Origin: Dyadobacter psychrotolerans
GTDB taxonomy: Bacteria; Bacteroidota; Bacteroidia; Cytophagales; Spirosomataceae
Assembly: GCF_004349265.1 (NCBI RefSeq)
Contig: NZ_SMFL01000009.1
Span: 224,372-288,371 of the forward strand
Direction: 5' to 3'
Length of the DNA: 64,000 nucleotides
Shown here: positions 1 through 9,191 of the stretch, piece by piece
How the letters are laid out: every line of letters begins with the position of its first letter
Position numbering within the stretch: the first letter of the stretch is position 1
Made by a program: the position numbers and the translations under genes
Notes under the pieces: generated by a model
The model's database searches: none
The model's input: only the letters and a program-made list of their open reading frames with translations
Told to the model about the DNA's origin: nothing

Positions 1-110
1 TTTAAGGAATAAAGAATTTTGGCAAGAAGGAAAATAATTATGTTTACACTCCGTATTTTTACAAATCAGGCTGCCACACTATTTACACTCAGCTCAAATT
101 CTCCTTCACG

Positions 111-3100
111 ATGAAAAAAAATACCGTCGGGTTACTTCTTCTGCTTACAATGGTTGTATGTTTTTTTCAAAACTGCTCAACCTTCAGTGAGATCAAAATT
201 GCAGGTACGAATTTCCAGGAGGAAATTAGTCAGTCGCAAAACCTGATTTTTACTTTTAACAAAGACCTTGTTACCAAAAGTCAGCTCGACAGCTGGGATT
301 CTACCCGATATCTAACATTTGAGCCTGCGGTAAAAGGGAAGTTCAAATGGACTGCACCAAATGAAGTTGTTTTTTCGCCGATGGCAGGTTTTACACCGGC
401 TACTGCTTACAAGGCTGAATTATCTTCCGAGCTTTTAAAAAATATGGGTAAGGAAAAAAAATTTAGTGTTTCCAAAGAACCAATTCAATTTCACACCCCA
501 TATCTAAACCTCATTGAAACAGAGAGCTGGTGGACCCTATCCAAAGAAACAGGCAGACAGGAAGCACGACTGAAACTGATTTTCAATTATCCTGTAAACA
601 GCCAAAATGTTGCTGAAAGACTTAAAATTGTGCTTGTCGGCAAATCTGCTGACTATAAAATCCTGCCAACAACAGATGAAAAGTCTTTAACGCTGTCATT
701 AGCCAATATCGGGAAAGCTGATCATAACCCAACGCCCGTTACCATACAATTGGCAAAGGGTATCAAGGCGCAAAACACATCGTACGTTACCCAGAACGAC
801 ATTTCTTCCAGCACCAGTTTACCTTCTCCCCTGCATCTTGAAATAGTAGATATTAAAACAGGATTTGAAAACAATACGGCCTTCGCCCGGATCCTTACCA
901 CACAGGAACTGAATCCTGAAAGTATCGAAAGCGGTTTCAGCATAAATCCTGTATTAACTCAAAAAACTGAAATTACTGAAAATGGATTTGTGATTCGCGG
1001 AGATTTTAATGAAACGGATACGTATGCACTTTTGATAAATCAATCTTTAAAAGGAATTCTCGGACCTGCGCTTGGAGAAGAAACTTCACGCGATCTGTTT
1101 TTTGGTAAAATGCCCGCCGGAATTTCTTTTGCCAATAAAAAGGCATTGTATATGACGCCCAAAGGCTCGCGAAATATGGGCGTGCAGATCGTCAATGTCC
1201 CGAAGGTACAGGTCAAAATTGCGAAGCTTTATGCCAATAATATACTCACCTACGTTCGCAACAATCGCTGGGAAGACTATGCTTATGCAGGTGATGAATG
1301 GAAGCCGAGCGGTGCTTTTCAATATGGCGATGATACGGAAAGTAATTTCAGTGATATAGTTGTTGATAAAACGGTTGAAACTGAAAATCTGCCCCGTGCC
1401 AAAGGAATTTCCGCACTTAACATCGCCTTACCGGATGACAACCAGCGCAAAGGAATCTATCTTGTTTCGGTGAGTTCCAAAGATGAAGCTTACATGAGTG
1501 CCACCAAGCTCGTTTCGATTTCGGATATTGGATTGATTGCCAAACAGGGAAAAGATGAGATCTGGGTCTTTGCCAATTCCATTAAAACGAATGAACCGCT
1601 GGCTAATCTGGAAATAACGCTGGTTAGTTCCAATAATCAGTCCGTACATACATTTAATACAGATTCAAAAGGAATTGGGCATGCTGATAAACTGAACGAA
1701 AAGGCGCCGGGTTTTAAAATTGCCATGATTACTGCCGGCAATAAGGACGATTTCAATTATCTGTTGCTGGACGATACACGCGTGGCAACATCCCGGTTTG
1801 AAGTGGAAGGTCAGAGAGATAACATTTCCGGTTTACAGGCTTTCGTTTATGGCCAGCGTGATATCTATCGTCCCGGTGAAACCATGTTTTTTAATACAGT
1901 AATAAGAACGCAAAACTGGCAGACTGCAAAAGAGATACCACTAAAATTACGACTTGTAACACCAAACGGAAGGGAATTTAAAACCTGGCGTAAAAGTACC
2001 AATGAGCAGGGAGCCGTACAGACTGATGTTCAGCTGGATGCAGCGGTACTTACAGGGACATATATGTTGGAAGTTTACAACGGCAACGACGTTTTGCTTG
2101 CTTCACATCCCGTAAGTGTGGAAGAATTCATTCCGGATCGCATTAAAGTAGACTTATCCGGGGGACTAAAAAGCTATATTTCTGGCGGAACGGTGGTCCT
2201 TACAGCAACGGCCATTAATCTTTTTGGCCCGCCAGCTGCTGACCGGACTTACGAAATGGAGTCGCAGCTTAAAAGAAAAGGCTTTTTTGCAGCCGGTTTC
2301 CCGGATTTCTCATTCGACATTCCGGCAGTAACCTCTTTCGAAAGAGAACGAAGACAGGGAACAACCAACGCGCAGGGGCAGGCAACAGAACGTTTCGCCC
2401 TAGCCCCGGGTCTTAAAGATATTGGTGTACTGGAAGGGAAAATTTATGTTACCGTTTTTGATGAAAACGGCAGACCGGTCAACAGGCTTCATCAGTTCGA
2501 AGTTTTTACACAACCTGTTATGTACGGGGTCAGACTTCCGGCTTCCTACGTAGGCGTGAATGCTCCCGTTGCAGTTGATATTATCGGAGTAAACAGCAAA
2601 GGGAATTTACAAGGCGGATCTTCGGCAAAAGTTGAAGTGGTACGATTGGAATATCAAACGGTGGTTGAAAAGAAAAACGAACGGCTTCAGTATACCTCCC
2701 GCAAAAATGAAAAGATTGTTTATTCCAATATTTTAAGCCTTTCCAAAGGTAAGGGCACATTCCGGTATGTCCCGGTGGTGTCGGGAGAATATGAAGTTCG
2801 TGTAAGACGCCCGGGTGCGGAGCATTACACCGTATCAAACTTCTACGCCTATGGCTCAGGTTACACCCAATATTCTTCCTTTGAAGTGAGCAATGAAGGA
2901 CGGATCCTGATCGAAACAGATAAACCAAAATACAACTTATCAGAATCGGCAAAAATACTTTTCAAAACACCATTTGACGGAAGACTGCTGGTAACAATCG
3001 AACGAAACAACATTCTTGAGCAGCATATTTTAACAACTGAAAAGAAAGCAGCAGAATTAAAAATTGATCTTAAACAAGAACATTTGCCCAATGTTTTCGT

Positions 3101-5573
3101 CACAGCTACACTGATAAGACCCTTAGACGCTTCAGATATGCCGCTTACAGTTGCGCATGGTTTTGCACCTGTTCTGGTAGAAGATACCAAACGAAAACTG
3201 CCTGTCACGATTACAGCGATCGAAAAATCCCGTTCGAATACCAAACAGCAGATAAGGGTTAAAACACAGCCGAATACACAGGTAACGCTGGCCATTGTAG
3301 ATGAAGGAATTCTGCAAATCAAGAACACCAAAACGCCGGACATTCACGGTCATTTTTATCAAAAACGGGCATTGGAAGTTACCAGCCATGATTTGTATGC
3401 GTTGCTTTTTCCTGAATTAAATATTTCCGGAACATCCAGCAGTGGCGGTGATGGTTATGATCTTGAACGGAGGGTCAACCCGCTAAGCAACGGACGTACC
3501 GAACTGGTGTCATTCTGGAGCGGAGTTCTTACCACAAATGGAAATGGTGAAGCTACTTTTAATATTAATATCCCCCAATTTAGCGGAGATCTCCGGGTGA
3601 TGGCTGTTGCTTACAAAGACAACGCTTTTGGATCTGCAACAAAAAATATGAAGGTAGCAGATCCGGTTGTGATCAGTTCAGGCTTACCCCGTTTTTTAAG
3701 TCCGGGTGACGAACTGATACTTCCTGTTAACATCAGCAACACCGAAAACAAAGCCGCCAGCGCAACGGTAACTTTACAGCTTAGCGGTCCATTAGCAGCC
3801 GGAGTAATTCCTTCTGTTCAAAAAATAGCAATCCCGGCCGGTAAAGAGACGCGGGCTGTTTTTGCTTTGAAAGCATTAAATACAATCGGGTCAGGGAAAG
3901 TCACTGTGAAAGTTAATGCCTTTGGCGAAACATTTTCACAGGAAACTGAAATAACGGTGCGCCCCGCTTCTCCGTTGTTAAAAACCAGCCAGTCGGGATT
4001 AATTGCCAGCGGACAGCAGGGAATTATCAATCTTGCTAATTCCTTCATTCCTTCAACAAGCCGGAGCCAGGTCGTATTTTCCCGTTCGCCACTGGTGCAG
4101 GGCGGAGGAAAAGCACTGGCCGCTTTGCTGGGTTATCCGTTTGGCTGTCTGGAGCAAACCATATCCAAAGCATTTCCACAGCTTTACTTCGCTGATTTGA
4201 CAAAAGCAATGGCGGCGCCTGTTTACATGGTTAAAAACGGAGAGAGTGATTTTAACCCGATGACCAATGTACAACAGGCGATTCGGAAGATAGAATCACA
4301 GCAAATTTTCAATGGCGGCATGGTTATGTGGCCGGGAACCACCCGGGAAGATTGGTGGACAACCGCTTATGCAGTTCATTTTTTGGAGGAAGCGCGTCGT
4401 GCAGGATTTGAAGTGAATGGCAAAACGCTAAGCAAAGCAACGGATTATTTAACCGGAAAAACGAGCATAGCGGCAACGAAGGAAGTTATTTTGGCTAGTA
4501 CAGGAAACGGGCTGGCTTATGGAAGTGAGCCTTCATCCGGTTCGCAGGTTCGAAAAACAGTTGCACGCAGAGAAGCCATTTACTCTTTGTATGTACTGGC
4601 GTTAACCGGAAATCCAAACCGGGCTTCAATGAATTATTACAAACAAAATCCGCAGTTGTTAACCATCGACGCCAGATATTTGCTGGCCGGAGCGTTTCAG
4701 CTGGCCGGAGATTCGAGAAGTTTTAATGCTTTATTACCAAAGAATTTAACAACAGAAAACGGCTCCCAGGTCTTTGATGACAGCTATTCATCACCTTTAA
4801 GGAATCTCGCTCTAGTGCTGAACACTTTGCTCGAATCGGATGCGGACCAGTTACAGATAACACCTCTCGCCCGGCAATTGTCTAAGGCACTTCAATCAGC
4901 TTCTTACCTCAACACGCAGGAAGCAGCTTTTGCCGTGCTGGCGCTGGGAAAAGTGGCAAAGCAAACTTCCGCCTCTACGGTGACAGCAAATATCAATGCA
5001 AACGGCAAAAATCTGGCGGTATTTAGTGGTAAAGAATTGCAGTTATCAAAAGGTATCAGTAACCAAAAAGTTGTCGTGAACGCTCAGGGAAAAGGGAATT
5101 TATACTGGTTTGCACAAAATGAAGGCATGTCGGCAACAGGAGCCTTTGTTGAAGAAGACCAGGGTTTGCGAATCCGCCGGGAATTTTTGACAAGAGATGG
5201 AAAACCGGTTGGATCATTACATCAGAATGATCTGGTTGTCGTCAAACTTTCACTTTCGAGTACCAATGGGTTATCGGTGGAAAATGTGGTGGTTACAGAT
5301 ATTCTTCCGGCAGGTTTTGAAATAGAAAACCCACGGATTACCGAACCCCGTGATATGCCCTGGATCAAACAGGCGTCCGTACCGGATTACCTGGATATTC
5401 GTGATGACCGGATTCATTTTTTCACAACTGCCGGTAAAACAGAAAAGACTTTTTACTACCAGATCAGGATTGTTTCCAAAGGAACATTCACCGTCGGGCC
5501 AGTAGCCGCAGATGCTATGTACCAGGGGGAGTACCGGAGTTATTCCGGTGGCAGGAAAGTGAAGGTTGATTGA
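111..5573 (+). CDS. Bacterial alpha-2-macroglobulin family lipoprotein
   Basis: A very large (1820 aa) envelope protein of the bacterial alpha-2-macroglobulin family, thought to trap foreign proteases in the periplasm. A hydrophobic signal segment ends at Cys22 (FFQNC), a relaxed lipobox, so it is probably a lipoprotein. An MG2-type stretch with QRDIYRPGE lies near residue 580. The thioester signature GCLEQT is intact, with Cys1346 and Gln1349, so covalent trapping should be possible. The C-terminus (about 1720-1820) is the usual receptor-binding-like beta domain. Length fits the family (about 1500-2000 aa). The family often sits beside the penicillin-binding protein pbpC; none is downstream here and the left side is outside the window. 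Family identification is secure; the anti-protease role is inferred from homologues. Confidence 0.93.
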   Translation: MKKNTVGLLLLLTMVVCFFQNCSTFSEIKIAGTNFQEEISQSQNLIFTFNKDLVTKSQLDSWDSTRYLTFEPAVKGKFKWTAPNEVVFSPMAGFTPATAYKAELSSELLKNMGKEKKFSVSKEPIQFHTPYLNLIETESWWTLSKETGRQEARLKLIFNYPVNSQNVAERLKIVLVGKSADYKILPTTDEKSLTLSLANIGKADHNPTPVTIQLAKGIKAQNTSYVTQNDISSSTSLPSPLHLEIVDIKTGFENNTAFARILTTQELNPESIESGFSINPVLTQKTEITENGFVIRGDFNETDTYALLINQSLKGILGPALGEETSRDLFFGKMPAGISFANKKALYMTPKGSRNMGVQIVNVPKVQVKIAKLYANNILTYVRNNRWEDYAYAGDEWKPSGAFQYGDDTESNFSDIVVDKTVETENLPRAKGISALNIALPDDNQRKGIYLVSVSSKDEAYMSATKLVSISDIGLIAKQGKDEIWVFANSIKTNEPLANLEITLVSSNNQSVHTFNTDSKGIGHADKLNEKAPGFKIAMITAGNKDDFNYLLLDDTRVATSRFEVEGQRDNISGLQAFVYGQRDIYRPGETMFFNTVIRTQNWQTAKEIPLKLRLVTPNGREFKTWRKSTNEQGAVQTDVQLDAAVLTGTYMLEVYNGNDVLLASHPVSVEEFIPDRIKVDLSGGLKSYISGGTVVLTATAINLFGPPAADRTYEMESQLKRKGFFAAGFPDFSFDIPAVTSFERERRQGTTNAQGQATERFALAPGLKDIGVLEGKIYVTVFDENGRPVNRLHQFEVFTQPVMYGVRLPASYVGVNAPVAVDIIGVNSKGNLQGGSSAKVEVVRLEYQTVVEKKNERLQYTSRKNEKIVYSNILSLSKGKGTFRYVPVVSGEYEVRVRRPGAEHYTVSNFYAYGSGYTQYSSFEVSNEGRILIETDKPKYNLSESAKILFKTPFDGRLLVTIERNNILEQHILTTEKKAAELKIDLKQEHLPNVFVTATLIRPLDASDMPLTVAHGFAPVLVEDTKRKLPVTITAIEKSRSNTKQQIRVKTQPNTQVTLAIVDEGILQIKNTKTPDIHGHFYQKRALEVTSHDLYALLFPELNISGTSSSGGDGYDLERRVNPLSNGRTELVSFWSGVLTTNGNGEATFNINIPQFSGDLRVMAVAYKDNAFGSATKNMKVADPVVISSGLPRFLSPGDELILPVNISNTENKAASATVTLQLSGPLAAGVIPSVQKIAIPAGKETRAVFALKALNTIGSGKVTVKVNAFGETFSQETEITVRPASPLLKTSQSGLIASGQQGIINLANSFIPSTSRSQVVFSRSPLVQGGGKALAALLGYPFGCLEQTISKAFPQLYFADLTKAMAAPVYMVKNGESDFNPMTNVQQAIRKIESQQIFNGGMVMWPGTTREDWWTTAYAVHFLEEARRAGFEVNGKTLSKATDYLTGKTSIAATKEVILASTGNGLAYGSEPSSGSQVRKTVARREAIYSLYVLALTGNPNRASMNYYKQNPQLLTIDARYLLAGAFQLAGDSRSFNALLPKNLTTENGSQVFDDSYSSPLRNLALVLNTLLESDADQLQITPLARQLSKALQSASYLNTQEAAFAVLALGKVAKQTSASTVTANINANGKNLAVFSGKELQLSKGISNQKVVVNAQGKGNLYWFAQNEGMSATGAFVEEDQGLRIRREFLTRDGKPVGSLHQNDLVVVKLSLSSTNGLSVENVVVTDILPAGFEIENPRITEPRDMPWIKQASVPDYLDIRDDRIHFFTTAGKTEKTFYYQIRIVSKGTFTVGPVAADAMYQGEYRSYSGGRKVKVD

Positions 5574-5646
5574 GTATTTTAAATATTGACTCAAAAATAA
5601 TAACCAGAGCCAATGGCAAACAAATTAACGATGTTCTTATTGTGCC

Positions 5647-6030
5647 TCATTTCAGTTCATATTCTGTAATTAAGGCATCTGCCGGGATGTGGAGGAATTT
5701 GCTAAACTTACGAACCATTGTTAAAGAAAGCGCCTGTTTGTAGTTTAGTACCTTACTTATTGTACCCTTATCTCCATATTCTTTGGCAAGGTCAACGGAT
5801 TTATAACCAAAATCTTCCATTCTGATTTTGATTAACTCCACCGGATCTACCTCTGGTAGTTCACTCGTTTTTTCTTCGTATTCAGCAATCAGATGAGCTA
5901 ATAGAAGCTTCTCTTTGTGCTCTTTTGAGTTCTGAACAGCGTACTTAACTTCCTGGTATCGGGTAAGTGCATTTTCATACTCTTGCTCATTGTCAATAAG
6001 AAACCAATCAGATTTTATTCTATTTTTCAT
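5647..6030 (-). CDS. higA: HigA-family antitoxin / XRE regulator
   Basis: A 127 aa protein of the HigA type: an N-terminal helical arm (about 1-60), then a Cro/C1-like helix-turn-helix (about 75-125) with the family pattern DLAKEYGDKGTISKVLNYKQ. HigA proteins bind and neutralise the HigB RNase toxin and repress their own operon. The matching higB lies just upstream on the same strand (6055-6255) but is broken, so this looks like a solitary antitoxin. It may still act as a DNA-binding repressor. Family call is firm; present function is uncertain. Confidence 0.88.
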   Translation of the reverse strand: MKNRIKSDWFLIDNEQEYENALTRYQEVKYAVQNSKEHKEKLLLAHLIAEYEEKTSELPEVDPVELIKIRMEDFGYKSVDLAKEYGDKGTISKVLNYKQALSLTMVRKFSKFLHIPADALITEYELK

Positions 6031-6054
6031 AAAAAGGATGGTGAATGGAAGTAT

Positions 6055-6255
6055 TCAGACTGTTGAAGCATCGACTGTATCATACTCGCTATGTGTTCCT
6101 ATAAATCTTATTTCCACAATTTCATCGTCATAGTCTATTTCAACAATCAGACGATATTTTATTTCCTACTATTTTAAATCTGGCCCTGCTGCACTGATAC
6201 TGCGACAGCAAACAAATTGGAAAAGCATTTTTGCTCTGGTTCTAATTTTGGTCAT
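6055..6255 (-). pseudogene. higB: Decayed HigB-type toxin remnant
   Basis: Reading the minus strand ending at 6055 gives a clear HigB C-terminus: KYRLIVEIDYDD, then IRFIGTHSEYDTVDASTV and a stop. This is the conserved end of RelE/HigB mRNA interferases. Upstream, the GNK that should precede YRL is in the next frame (an extra A near 6157), and the first half of a normal toxin of about 97 aa is not recognisable. The putative ATG at 6255 opens a frame that stops after about 28 codons. The gene is therefore frameshifted and truncated, while the downstream higA is intact. Confidence 0.75.
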
Positions 6256-6264
6256 TACTACTAC

Positions 6265-6711
6265 TCAATTCTTCAAAATCAAATAAACACCTGCAACCAG
6301 TAACACAGCACCAGCGATTCTTGGAAGTGTGATTTGATGCACTGCAAAGCCCTGAAAACCAAAGTGGTCAATAGTCATAGCAGCGATCATTTGACCGGCT
6401 ATTACGAGGCAGATCAGGTTGGCAGGACCAATATGGCGGACAATAAAAACAACGGTTACCACATAAAACGCGCCAAATATCCCTCCGGTAAATTTTGTCC
6501 AGGAAATCTGTTTAACATCATTAATGGTGGGAACAGGATTTTGGTTAAAACAGGCAAAGGCAATAACCAGGATGATTAATCCGACTGAAAAAGACGTAAT
6601 AGCTGCAAGAATCGGATTATTTAGTGACTCTCTGAGCTGTGCATTTACGCCGGACTGAACCGTATTTGAAATACCAATTAAAAAAGCTAAAAACAGGAAA
6701 AACCAATGCAT
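6265..6711 (-). CDS. DMT-superfamily YdcZ-type (DUF606) transporter
   Basis: A 148 aa inner-membrane protein with about five hydrophobic helices, matching the small YdcZ/DUF606 half-size transporters of the drug/metabolite superfamily. Typical features are an N-terminal helix with polar NxxQSGVNAQLR just after it and a central GGIFGAFYVVTVVF helix. Members are thought to work as dimers or paired proteins; the substrate is unknown. It lies downstream of nuoK on the same strand but separated by about 40 nt, so cotranscription is possible. No functional link to complex I is implied. Confidence 0.85.
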   Translation of the reverse strand: MHWFFLFLAFLIGISNTVQSGVNAQLRESLNNPILAAITSFSVGLIILVIAFACFNQNPVPTINDVKQISWTKFTGGIFGAFYVVTVVFIVRHIGPANLICLVIAGQMIAAMTIDHFGFQGFAVHQITLPRIAGAVLLVAGVYLILKN

Positions 6712-6749
6712 GATTTGTAACGGATTTGGGAAGACCAGTTTCAGTTTAA

Positions 6750-7061
6750 TTATCTTTTCAAATCATCTACCTGATCGGGATCAACGGTTTTGTAGTGACC
6801 GTAAACACGCATGATAATTGCCAGCGCAATGGTTACCTCTGCTGCTGCTACCACGATTACAAAAAGTGCGAATAGCTGTCCGCTTAATTTTTCAGGATCA
6901 TATCTGCTAAAAGCGATCAGATTAATATTTACAGCATTAAGCATTAATTCGATCCCCAAAAGCATCCCTATGAAATGCCTTTTAGTGATGGCGATCGCAA
7001 GTCCGATGCTAAACAAAGCGGCCGCAACCAGAAGATAATGTTCGAGCGGAATAGTGTTCAT
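6750..7061 (-). CDS. nuoK: NADH-quinone oxidoreductase subunit K
   Basis: A 103 aa membrane subunit of respiratory complex I. It has three transmembrane helices, with the conserved GIELMLNAVNINLIAFSRY in helix 2 carrying the buried Glu used in proton transfer, and a second conserved Glu in the AAAEVTIALAI helix. Length is normal. It overlaps the end of nuoJ by 4 bases, indicating translational coupling. nuoL, the usual next gene, is absent; an unrelated transporter follows. Confidence 0.95.
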   Translation of the reverse strand: MNTIPLEHYLLVAAALFSIGLAIAITKRHFIGMLLGIELMLNAVNINLIAFSRYDPEKLSGQLFALFVIVVAAAEVTIALAIIMRVYGHYKTVDPDQVDDLKR

Positions 7062-7579
7062 TGTGCAGGATTACGGTTTAATGCCAGGTACGCAGCGCCA
7101 ATCAGTGCAACCAAAAGTAAAATAGCGGCGATTTCAAACGGAAGAAGGTGGCTTGTCATCAGTTCAACTCCGATGGTCCGGATCGTAGATTTACTGCTGA
7201 TGATATCTCCGGTCATCTTAAACTGAGAATCAAGAATGATATAACCTAAAAAAATAAAAAAACCTGTTCCTGTCAAAAATCCCCAGAATTCTCTGGATAG
7301 CAAAACCTCCACCCGGTTCGGCGTTGTTGAAGTGGTGTCTTTACTGGCTTTTTGTGTAAGCATAATACCAAATATCATCAGCACCAAAATTCCTCCTACG
7401 TAAACCATGATCTGGGTTACTGCGAGAAAATCTGCACCAGCCAAAACGTACAAAGCAGCCACGCCCAAAAATGTTAAAAACAGAGCAAAAGCTCCATAAA
7501 TAAGGTTTTTGGAAAATAAAATAAAAAGTGCCGAAATAATGGCCAGTATAGAAAAGCTGTAAAAAGCTGCTGCTTCCAT
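7058..7579 (-). CDS. nuoJ: NADH-quinone oxidoreductase subunit J
   Basis: A 173 aa complex I membrane subunit with five predicted helices. The family hallmark YVLAGADFLAVTQIMVYVGGILVLMIFGIML is present around residues 44-75. It lies 11 nt after nuoI and overlaps nuoK, so the three genes form one transcript. The loop after helix 3 (about 75-100) is polar. It contributes to the proton-translocating arm next to subunits A, H and K. Confidence 0.95.
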   Translation of the reverse strand: MEAAAFYSFSILAIISALFILFSKNLIYGAFALFLTFLGVAALYVLAGADFLAVTQIMVYVGGILVLMIFGIMLTQKASKDTTSTTPNRVEVLLSREFWGFLTGTGFFIFLGYIILDSQFKMTGDIISSKSTIRTIGVELMTSHLLPFEIAAILLLVALIGAAYLALNRNPAQ

Positions 7580-7590
7580 TTAAATTCTGA

Positions 7591-9072
7591 TTATTCTGAC
7601 TTAGGTTTCGGTTTCATCGTAGGACGGAATGCCGGTTTGGGCTTTGGAATTTCCTCCTGATTATCTTCCGTTACAGGATTGTCTTTTGCTTCAACCGTTT
7701 CATTTGTCGCTTCTGAAACAGGATTTTCAATGGGAGAAACAACAGGCGCTGCCTTTGGTTTCATCGTTGGACGAAACGCTGGTTTTGGCTTGGCAACTTC
7801 CGCCTCTTCTTTACCTTCGTTTTCAGTACTAATAGCCTTTGCCTCAACAGGTTCATTTACAGTTTCTGAAACAGGATTTTCAATGGGAGAAACAACAGGC
7901 GCTGCCTTTGGTTTCATCGTTGGACGAAACGCTGGTTTTGGCTTGGCAACTTCCGCCTCTTCTTTACCTTCGTTTTCAGTACTAATAGCCTTTGCCTCAA
8001 CAGGTTCATTTACAGTTTCTGAAACAGGATTTTCAGTCGGAGCAAAAGGTATAGCCTTTGGTTTCATTGTAGGACGAAACGCTGGTTTTGGTTTTGGTGT
8101 CTCCTCCGCAGTGATTTCAGGAACAGTTTGTATCTCGTCAGCAGGTGCCTCAACCTCTGGCTTCATTGCAGGACGAAATGCTGGTTTGGGCTTTGGTGTC
8201 TCTTCTGCGTTGGTTTCAGGAACAAACGGTTCTGCATCAGCAGGTGTTTCCACCTTGGGTTTCATCGATGGTCTGAAAGGAGGCTTGGCAGCCGGCGCTT
8301 TTGGACTGTCAGCCTGACCTTCTGTTTCAGATTCCGTTCTGGCAACAACAGGTGCTGTTTTTTTGGGTATAAAGGCAGGTTTAGGAGCAGCAGAAACTTC
8401 TTCTTTTGCTTCTGTTTCCTGTGGTTTTGGTTTGATAGTTGGTTTAAATGCCGGACGGGCCGCAGCTGTTCCCGGAGTTACCTCCGATGCCGTTACCGGT
8501 TTCTGAGCAGCTTTTAATGCTTCTTTTTCTTTTTGAAACTGATCAAGCAGCCGGCGTTTTTCATCCGCTTCGTCGGCGGTCAAATTGGCGTAATTATAAA
8601 CCATGTCACGTACATCCAACTCGCTGTAATCGAAGGTCTTGGTCATTGTAAGACATTCCGTTGGACATACTGTCGTACAAAGCCCGCAGTAGCAGCACTT
8701 TGCCATATCGATGTCAAACTTAGCCGCATATAAACGGATCGGAGAGCCGTCACTTGCACGGCCTACTTCCTCAATGGCACGAATGGGTTCAATTTCAATA
8801 CAATCAACAGGACAAACTTTCACACATTTGTCACAGACAATACAATCGTCCATTTCATTGTGCAAGCGGTAACGGCCATTATCGGGAATCGGGACGGTTT
8901 CCTGTGGATACTGGATCGTAACCATACCATCCTGCATGTCGAAGAAATTGTCTGAGCGAATATCTGTGGACATGCGGCGCTTACGGGCCTGCCACAAATG
9001 CCGCCAGGTCAGCTTCATACCTTTCAGTGTGGTACCAATTCCTTGTGATATATTTTTAAAGTAAGTCGACAA
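7591..9072 (-). CDS. nuoI: NADH-quinone oxidoreductase subunit I with long repeat tail
   Basis: The first about 165 residues are a normal NuoI ferredoxin subunit with two [4Fe-4S] motifs: Cys77-Cys80-Cys83-Cys87 and Cys126-Cys129-Cys132-Cys136, which carry electrons toward quinone. After residue 190 the protein continues for about 300 more residues of Pro-, Lys-, Glu- and Ala-rich sequence, in which the motif KPAFRPxMKPK recurs about eight times. The whole protein is 493 aa, against about 160-230 aa for typical NuoI. Two 51-residue units are identical. The frame is open throughout, so this is a true extension. The tail has no predicted fold; it may be a disordered tether or anchor. nuoH is not upstream. 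Confidence 0.93.
   Translation of the reverse strand: MSTYFKNISQGIGTTLKGMKLTWRHLWQARKRRMSTDIRSDNFFDMQDGMVTIQYPQETVPIPDNGRYRLHNEMDDCIVCDKCVKVCPVDCIEIEPIRAIEEVGRASDGSPIRLYAAKFDIDMAKCCYCGLCTTVCPTECLTMTKTFDYSELDVRDMVYNYANLTADEADEKRRLLDQFQKEKEALKAAQKPVTASEVTPGTAAARPAFKPTIKPKPQETEAKEEVSAAPKPAFIPKKTAPVVARTESETEGQADSPKAPAAKPPFRPSMKPKVETPADAEPFVPETNAEETPKPKPAFRPAMKPEVEAPADEIQTVPEITAEETPKPKPAFRPTMKPKAIPFAPTENPVSETVNEPVEAKAISTENEGKEEAEVAKPKPAFRPTMKPKAAPVVSPIENPVSETVNEPVEAKAISTENEGKEEAEVAKPKPAFRPTMKPKAAPVVSPIENPVSEATNETVEAKDNPVTEDNQEEIPKPKPAFRPTMKPKPKSE
7711..8016. repeat. Exact tandem 153-bp repeat inside nuoI
   Basis: Two adjacent copies (7711-7863 and 7864-8016) are base-for-base identical. Each encodes 51 residues of the NuoI tail. 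A third, diverged copy begins at 8017. 153 is a multiple of 3, so copy-number change keeps the reading frame. Identity at synonymous positions indicates a very recent duplication or gene conversion. Confidence 0.95.
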
Positions 9073-9191
9073 TGCTGGAAGATCTCAGTAATCAGTTCAA
9101 AATCGTTGAATCGGCTTAATTTCTTATCATGATATCAAGACGAAAAATTAATATCAGCCTATCGCAAAGATAGAGTAAACCGGGCAAAAAC

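Noticed and set aside
7711..8040. Possible CRISPR-like array
   Set aside because: The repeats are contiguous coding units of 153 bp with no unique spacers.
7679..8317. Open frame of 212 codons on the plus strand
   Set aside because: It is antisense to the nuoI repeat tail and stays open only because the repeat has no stop in that phase; the product is itself just the repeat in another frame.
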